NCBI RefSeq assembly: GCF_003325955.1
Contig: NZ_CP030929.1
Coordinates: 1,178,001-1,242,000, forward strand
Length of the DNA stretch: 64,000 bases
From: Aurantimicrobium sp. MWH-Uga1
Lineage (GTDB): Bacteria > Actinomycetota > Actinomycetes > Actinomycetales > Microbacteriaceae
Reading direction: 5' to 3'
Shown: positions 59,087-64,000 of the stretch, piece by piece
Layout: each line of letters starts with the position of its first letter
Position numbering within the stretch: position 1 is the first letter of the stretch
Program-made: the position numbers and the translations under genes
Notes under the pieces: model-generated
Databases searched by the model: none
Told to the model about the DNA's origin: nothing
What the model saw: the letters and a program-made list of their open reading frames with translations, nothing else

Positions 59087-60016
59087 ATATTTAGTATCAG
59101 GTTCGGGTGGTTTTCTAGGTTTTTATCTGGTAAAAAAACTTGCAGAGCAGGGACATTCTGTTGTTGCGGTGGATGTTGAACTGCAAGTTGGTTCACAATC
59201 ACGAATGGTGGAACTAGAAGCTATAGACGGAATTGAAGTCCTACGTGGTGATCTGACAAACGAAGAATTTGTTTCCACGCTTCCCTCAGTTGACGGTGTG
59301 TACCATATGGCTGCACTCAACGGTACGCAAAAGTTTTACAGCGATCCATGGAAAGTAGTTCGTCATTCAACTATTCCAACAATCACACTATTAGAACGTT
59401 ACGGTCGTGACCCACTGGAGTTCTTCTTCTATGCAGGTTCTTCCGAAGCATATGCAAGTTCCATAACCAAGTTTGGTTGGGAAGTACCAACCAAAGAGGA
59501 TGTTCCTCTGGGAATTCAAGATCCCAAAGAAGTTCGCTGGTCATATGGTGGATCCAAACTTCACGGCGAAATAGCAGTTTTTGCTGCAGCAGTCGAACTG
59601 GGCACGCCAGCAGTTGTTGGTCGTTTCCATAATGCTTACGGGCCAAACATGGGTATCCACCACGTCATCCCTGATTTCATCGAACGTGGGAAAAATGGTG
59701 TTTTTGAACTATACGGAGCAAATAACACCAGAAGCTTCATTTACATCGATGACGCTATAGACAGTGTTATTGCTGTCGCTAACAACGCTGTCGGTGAGGT
59801 TGTCAATATCGGTTCACCTAATGAGATCAACATGATTGATTTAGCTCAGATCATCATGGAAGAAGCAGGTTGGAGCGGAGAAGTCAAAAACTTTGACGCT
59901 CCGGTAGGAAGTGTCCTACGCCGCGCACCAAATATCAGCAGGCTTGCAGAAATTGTTGATGTCGAAAAGTTTGTGAACCTAAACGAGGGCATCAGGCGAA
60001 CACTGCCGTCATATCT
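57779..60016. repeat. 2,238-bp inverted repeat, right copy
   Basis: The reverse complement of 31891-34128, covering the dehydrogenase from its ninth codon and the epimerase to its last codon. Just outside the left edge the two genes differ in their first codons; just outside the right edge this copy has CTA TAA where the other has CTC TAG, so both end Leu-stop with different bases. Confidence 0.95.
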
Positions 60017-60020
60017 ATAA
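59079..60020 (+). CDS. NAD-dependent epimerase/dehydratase, repeat copy 2
   Basis: A 313-residue SDR enzyme identical to the one at 31887-32828, with the NAD loop GSGGFLG and active-site Y156 and K160. It starts at TTG and overlaps the dehydrogenase by eight bases as in the other copy. It converges with the epimerase at 60041, 20 bases away. The pair dehydrogenase-epimerase probably makes and epimerises, or decarboxylates, a nucleotide-linked uronic acid. Confidence 0.9.
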   Translation: MSKYLVSGSGGFLGFYLVKKLAEQGHSVVAVDVELQVGSQSRMVELEAIDGIEVLRGDLTNEEFVSTLPSVDGVYHMAALNGTQKFYSDPWKVVRHSTIPTITLLERYGRDPLEFFFYAGSSEAYASSITKFGWEVPTKEDVPLGIQDPKEVRWSYGGSKLHGEIAVFAAAVELGTPAVVGRFHNAYGPNMGIHHVIPDFIERGKNGVFELYGANNTRSFIYIDDAIDSVIAVANNAVGEVVNIGSPNEINMIDLAQIIMEEAGWSGEVKNFDAPVGSVLRRAPNISRLAEIVDVEKFVNLNEGIRRTLPSYL

Positions 60021-60040
60021 AACAAAGATATTGAAACAGA

Positions 60041-60889
60041 TTAACTCTCTAAAGAGGTTGCGGAAATGCGAGTTAATCTCTGGATATCTGGCCAACAACC
60101 CTCACTGATTCCCTGCCTCTCAGGAAAAGCACCAAAGTCCAGCGCAATTGTTAGATTGTGCTCTATGTGAAACTGCTCTAAACGTTCACGCAATGTCATG
60201 ACTTTTCCTGAACCTATATTCAGCACGCCTGTTGAGTCATTGATGGCAGAGACAATTGCAATTTTTCGGCCAAGTTCTTCGACATCAATGAAATCAAATT
60301 TCGTAGTTCCCAACGTGAGGGGCATTGTTTTCTCACCAGCAGCATCAAGCTGCAACATCTTGGTAAATACTGAATGATTTCGCGTATCATCCCCAAGAAT
60401 GTAGTAGCACCTGAGCCATAAGTACTCGACACCGTTTCTTTCACATAATTCTGCAAGCGAAAGTCGGAGAGCATTTTTTGCTATTCCGTATTGGTTTTGC
60501 GGGTTGGGAACTGCGTCCTCTCCAACTAGGCCTGTTTGAGGACCAAGCTCGTGCATTGTGCCTAAACCCACAACTTTTTTCAAACCGAGATTAATGCAGG
60601 ACCGAACGAAATTGAAGTGATCTGAAAGATGCCCCATATGAGCATCAGAAGTGTGTACAAAGCCGTCTTGCCAAGCCAAATGTATAAGCGTTGCCCCATG
60701 AACAATGGAAGCGTATTTTTCCATGTCGAGTTGCCATAAATCAGATTCAATGATGACCACATCACCGGTGAAGTTGACTTTAGAAGAATCACGAAGAACC
60801 GCAAACACTTCGTGACCTTGCTCAGCCAAAGTAGTCACAACATAGCGACCGATATAGCCAGCCGAACCAGTCACGATGAACTTAGACAA
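60041..60889 (-). CDS. NAD-dependent epimerase/dehydratase family protein
   Basis: The TTG at 60889 gives 282 residues starting MSKFIVTGSAGYIGRYV, like the repeated epimerases that also begin at TTG; a TTG at 60934 would add 15 residues of poor fit. The NAD loop is GSAGYIG and the catalytic pair lies in NQYGIAKNAL. It resembles reductase-type SDRs of surface sugar synthesis more than UDP-sugar epimerases. The substrate is unknown. It lies between the right repeat copy and kgd and closes the island. Confidence 0.83.
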   Translation of the reverse strand: MSKFIVTGSAGYIGRYVVTTLAEQGHEVFAVLRDSSKVNFTGDVVIIESDLWQLDMEKYASIVHGATLIHLAWQDGFVHTSDAHMGHLSDHFNFVRSCINLGLKKVVGLGTMHELGPQTGLVGEDAVPNPQNQYGIAKNALRLSLAELCERNGVEYLWLRCYYILGDDTRNHSVFTKMLQLDAAGEKTMPLTLGTTKFDFIDVEELGRKIAIVSAINDSTGVLNIGSGKVMTLRERLEQFHIEHNLTIALDFGAFPERQGISEGCWPDIQRLTRISATSLES

Positions 60890-61138
60890 AATTTTAACTT
60901 TCAAAAAAGGTGGATGCAGGTCCTGTAGCTTCAAACCCGATTATGTTTCTAGCTTACCCACGGCACCTTCTAGATTTTTTGTGCAAGAAATCATTTACTA
61001 CAGAAAAATCTCTAAAACTTCGGGCGCCTGGCACCAAGTACTTTTTTTCAATTGGGTTAGGCTTGAACTTGTGGGTTCTTGTACGTCTCTACAAGAAAAT
61101 AGACCAAAACAATCAACGGAGAGTGGGCGACTTTAGCT

Positions 61139-64000
61139 GTGTCGAACCAGACGGAGAATGGCGGAGCGGCCGAAGAATTCGGCGCTAATGAATGGATGGT
61201 CGAAGAGCTTTATGAGCGCTTCGTCGTAGACAAAAACTCAGTTGACCCGACATGGTGGCCAACCCTTGAGAAATACGCTGCAAAGTCCGGTTTCAACTCC
61301 CCCGCTACTCCAGCTCCAGCTCCAGCACAAACTCAAGCACCTGCACCAACCCCTACGGCAGGAACTGAGACCCAACCTGTAGCGACCACAACCTCTCGAC
61401 CCGCACAATCAGCTCCAATTCCTGCAGACGCACCAGTTATTGCTCAGGACTTCTCCGCCGCAGAATCCGAAGAAGAAGACGTCGTCACCATTCTTAAGGG
61501 CATGCCAAAGACCTTGGCAGCCAACATGGACCAGTCATTGACTGTCCCCACCGCTACAAGCGTTCGTGCAATACCCGCCAAACTTCTCATAGATAACCGC
61601 ATTGTTATCAACAACCACCTCAAGCGCACACGTGGTGGCAAGGTTTCCTTCACGCACATTATTGGCTGGGCTTTGGTTCAAGCCCTCAAGGCTTTCCCCA
61701 GCCAGAATGTCTACTACGACGAAATAGACGGCAAGCCAGCACTTGTTTCCCCTGCTCACGTAACCCTCGGTCTTGCTGTTGATGTTCCAAAACCAGATGG
61801 CACACGTGCACTCATGGTTCCGGGCATCAAGCGTGCAGACACCATGACGTTCGGTGAGTTCCTCGCCGCTTATGAAGATCTCGTTGTCAAAGCTCGTACC
61901 AACAAGCTCGCTGCAGATGACTTCAAGGGAATCACAGTATCCCTCACGAACCCAGGTGGCATCGGAACTGTCCATTCTGTTCCTCGCCTCATGAAGGGAC
62001 AGGGTTGCATTATTGGTGCGGGTGCCCTTGACTACCCTGCTGAATTCCAAGGCGCCAGTGAAGAAACACTCATTGACCTTGCAGTGAGCAAGGTTCTGAC
62101 TTTGACCAGCACCTATGACCACAGGGTCATCCAAGGTGCTGGTTCAGGTGAATTCCTGAAGATCGTGCACGAGCTGCTTATCGGTCAACGGAATTTCTAC
62201 GAAGACATCTTTGCTGCACTTCGTATTCCTTATGTGCCCATCCACTGGAGCACAGATGTCAGCGTGAACCTCGGTTCCGCCATCGACAAGACGGCACGTG
62301 TTCAAGAACTCATTAACGCATACCGTGTGCGCGGCCATCTCATGGCAGACATTGATCCACTCGAGTACAAGCAGCGCACTCACCCTGACCTGGAAATCGA
62401 AACCCACGGGCTCACTTTCTGGGATCTTGACCGTGAATTCGTCACAGGCGGTATTGGTGGAACTCGCACCGCTCCCCTACGCAAGATTCTTGGCATCCTA
62501 CGCGACTCTTATTGCCGCACAGTGGGTCTGGAATACATGCACATTCAGGACCCTGAACAGCGCAAGTGGATTCAGGAAAAGGTCGAGCGCCCTTACGAAA
62601 AGCCTGGCCACGATGAGCAAATGCGTATTCTTGGCAAGCTCAACGAGGCAGAAGCCTTCGAAACCTTCCTTCAGACGAAATACGTAGGACAGAAACGTTT
62701 CAGCCTCGAAGGTGGAGAGTCTGTCATTCCACTTCTGGATGAAATCCTCCAGGATGCTGCAACTGCAGAACTCGATGGTGTGGGCATCGGAATGGCTCAC
62801 CGTGGTCGCCTCAATGTTCTCACCAACATCGCTGGCAAAACCTATGGCCAAATCTTCCGCGAGTTTGAGGGAACCCAGGACCCCAAGAGTGTTCAAGGCT
62901 CAGGAGATGTGAAGTACCACTTGGGTACAGAAGGAATCTTTACCTCTGCAGAGGGGAAGACCATTCCAGTTTCCTTGGCTGCTAACCCTTCACACCTTGA
63001 GACTGTGAACACAGTTCTCCAGGGCATCGTCCGCGCAAAGCAGGACCTCAAGCCCATTGGAACTTTTACCACCTTGCCTATCCTCATTCACGGTGACGCC
63101 GCTATGGCCGGTCAGGGTGTCGTTCTTGAGGGCCTCCAGATGTCGCAACTGCGCGGCTACCGCATTGGTGGAACTGTTCACATTGTGATCAACAACCAGG
63201 TTGGTTTCACCACACTTCCAGAAGCATCACGCACCTCTGTCTATGCAACAGACGTCGCCAAGACAATCCAAGCTCCCATTTGGCACGTCAACGGAGATGA
63301 CCCAGAAGCGGTTGCCCGTGTTGGCCGCTTGGCATTCGAATTCCGTCAGCGCTTCAACAAGGACGTTGTCATTGACCTCGTGTGCTACCGCCGCCGTGGT
63401 CACAACGAAGGTGACGACCCTTCGATGACTCAGCCACTGATGTACAACCTCATCGAGGCAAAGCGCTCCGTTCGTCGCCTCTACACCGAGGCTTTGGTCG
63501 GTCGTGGTGACATCACTCAGGAAGAGTTCGACAAAGCACAAGCTGACTTCCAGGCACAGCTGGAAACTGCATTTGCGGAAACCCACGCCGCCCAGACTGG
63601 AACTCACACAACAGTGGGAGCCAATGACACCGTCACTGGTGGAGCTTTGCTTAGTAACGAAGTTCTCACCCCAGCAACAACAGGCGTAGATATCTCTGTG
63701 ATTCACCGAATCGGTGACGCATTCAACAACGTTCCTGAAGGCTTTACTGTTCACAGCAAGCTTCAGCAGCTACTTGCCAAGCGCCTTGAGATGAGCCGCA
63801 ATGGTGACATCGACTGGGGCTTCGGAGAACTCCTTGCCTTCGGATCAATTCTCCTTGAAGGCAAGCCCGTACGTTTGACGGGTCAGGATGTTCGCCGCGG
63901 AACCTTCGTTCAGCGTCACGCTGTATTCCATGACCGTGAAAACGGTCAAGAATGGCTGCCACTTCTAAATCTGAGCGAGAACCAGGGACGCTTCTGGATT
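61139..64000 (+). CDS. kgd: multifunctional 2-oxoglutarate decarboxylase/dehydrogenase (KGD/SucA), 3' end outside window
   Basis: The GTG at 61139 opens a frame that stays open for 954 codons to the window edge. Residues 1-45 match the KGD N-terminus (FGANEWMVEELYERF); 55-100 are a Pro/Ala/Thr linker; about 115-345 is the E2-like acyltransferase domain with the active-site motif DHRVIQGAG at 327-335; the rest is the thiamine-diphosphate E1 part with GMAHRGRLNVL, HGDAAMAGQG and RRRGHNEGDDP. Actinobacterial KGD combines E1 and E2 activities of the 2-oxoglutarate dehydrogenase complex in the citric acid cycle. The ORF tail, including the end of the E1 domain, lies beyond the window. Confidence 0.96.
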   Translation, partial: MSNQTENGGAAEEFGANEWMVEELYERFVVDKNSVDPTWWPTLEKYAAKSGFNSPATPAPAPAQTQAPAPTPTAGTETQPVATTTSRPAQSAPIPADAPVIAQDFSAAESEEEDVVTILKGMPKTLAANMDQSLTVPTATSVRAIPAKLLIDNRIVINNHLKRTRGGKVSFTHIIGWALVQALKAFPSQNVYYDEIDGKPALVSPAHVTLGLAVDVPKPDGTRALMVPGIKRADTMTFGEFLAAYEDLVVKARTNKLAADDFKGITVSLTNPGGIGTVHSVPRLMKGQGCIIGAGALDYPAEFQGASEETLIDLAVSKVLTLTSTYDHRVIQGAGSGEFLKIVHELLIGQRNFYEDIFAALRIPYVPIHWSTDVSVNLGSAIDKTARVQELINAYRVRGHLMADIDPLEYKQRTHPDLEIETHGLTFWDLDREFVTGGIGGTRTAPLRKILGILRDSYCRTVGLEYMHIQDPEQRKWIQEKVERPYEKPGHDEQMRILGKLNEAEAFETFLQTKYVGQKRFSLEGGESVIPLLDEILQDAATAELDGVGIGMAHRGRLNVLTNIAGKTYGQIFREFEGTQDPKSVQGSGDVKYHLGTEGIFTSAEGKTIPVSLAANPSHLETVNTVLQGIVRAKQDLKPIGTFTTLPILIHGDAAMAGQGVVLEGLQMSQLRGYRIGGTVHIVINNQVGFTTLPEASRTSVYATDVAKTIQAPIWHVNGDDPEAVARVGRLAFEFRQRFNKDVVIDLVCYRRRGHNEGDDPSMTQPLMYNLIEAKRSVRRLYTEALVGRGDITQEEFDKAQADFQAQLETAFAETHAAQTGTHTTVGANDTVTGGALLSNEVLTPATTGVDISVIHRIGDAFNNVPEGFTVHSKLQQLLAKRLEMSRNGDIDWGFGELLAFGSILLEGKPVRLTGQDVRRGTFVQRHAVFHDRENGQEWLPLLNLSENQGRFWI

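Noticed and set aside
31887..60020. Composite transposon with the repeats as insertion sequences
   Set aside because: The repeats carry sugar enzymes only; there is no transposase, terminal inverted repeat or target-site duplication.
60039..60078. Inverted repeat GATTAACTC/GAGTTAATC with a 22-base loop between convergent genes
   Set aside because: The stem is AT-rich, the loop is long, it overlaps coding sequence, and no T tract follows; too weak for a terminator call.

Overview
The window looks like chromosome of a free-living actinobacterium of the family Microbacteriaceae, most likely one of the small-genome freshwater lineages with moderate GC (Aurantimicrobium/Rhodoluna/Aquiluna type). 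Grounds: the actinobacterial gene order around rho-prfA-prmC-sua5-wecA-atpI-atpBEFHAGDC, a long delta subunit of ATP synthase, a short epsilon subunit, an actinobacterial KGD-type 2-oxoglutarate decarboxylase, and a base composition that is moderate rather than high in GC. The genus is an inference.

Layout. 1-5062: tail of a PhzF-like gene facing a Tad-type pilus/secretion operon (tadA-tadB-tadC, a small pilin-like protein, two TadE-like and one TadG-like pseudopilins, all on the minus strand). 5225-13828: yaaA and the complete F1Fo ATP synthase operon, in which atpB has no ATG, GTG or TTG start and probably starts at CTG. 13841-17805: WecA-like sugar-phosphate transferase, Sua5, a glycosyltransferase and PrmC. 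17904-22921: cysK and cysE on the plus strand, then two glycosyltransferases and a WecE-like sugar aminotransferase, placed between prmC and prfA, which are neighbours in most actinobacteria. 22995-31768: prfA, rho, a plus-strand glycosyltransferase, and thrB-thrC-hom-lysA.

31887-60934 is a surface-polysaccharide island, visibly richer in AT than the housekeeping blocks. It holds many glycosyltransferases, RmlA and RmlC, a dTDP-rhamnose 4-epimerase-like enzyme, an acyltransferase, an FkbM methyltransferase, a flippase, a Wzm/Wzt ABC exporter, a DUF2142 membrane protein, a tRNA-Arg(CCG), and a large secreted protein with six repeats. The island is bracketed by two copies of a 2,238-bp inverted repeat (31891-34128 and 57779-60016), each carrying a WecC-like nucleotide-sugar dehydrogenase and an epimerase. 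The proteins are identical between copies throughout the repeat. argS lies just inside the right copy and lysA just outside the left copy, so recombination between the copies would turn 23.65 kb around and put argS upstream of lysA in the same direction, as in other actinobacteria. This is the most interesting feature of the window. 61139-64000: the start of kgd, running off the end.

Working together: the nucleotide-sugar enzymes feed the glycosyltransferases; the WecA-like enzyme could prime a polyprenyl carrier; the flippase and the ABC transporter would export the products. RmlB and RmlD are not in the window and must be elsewhere if dTDP-rhamnose is made. No stretch of more than 300 bases is free of a gene; the longest gap (13070-13366) holds a hairpin and a possible promoter.
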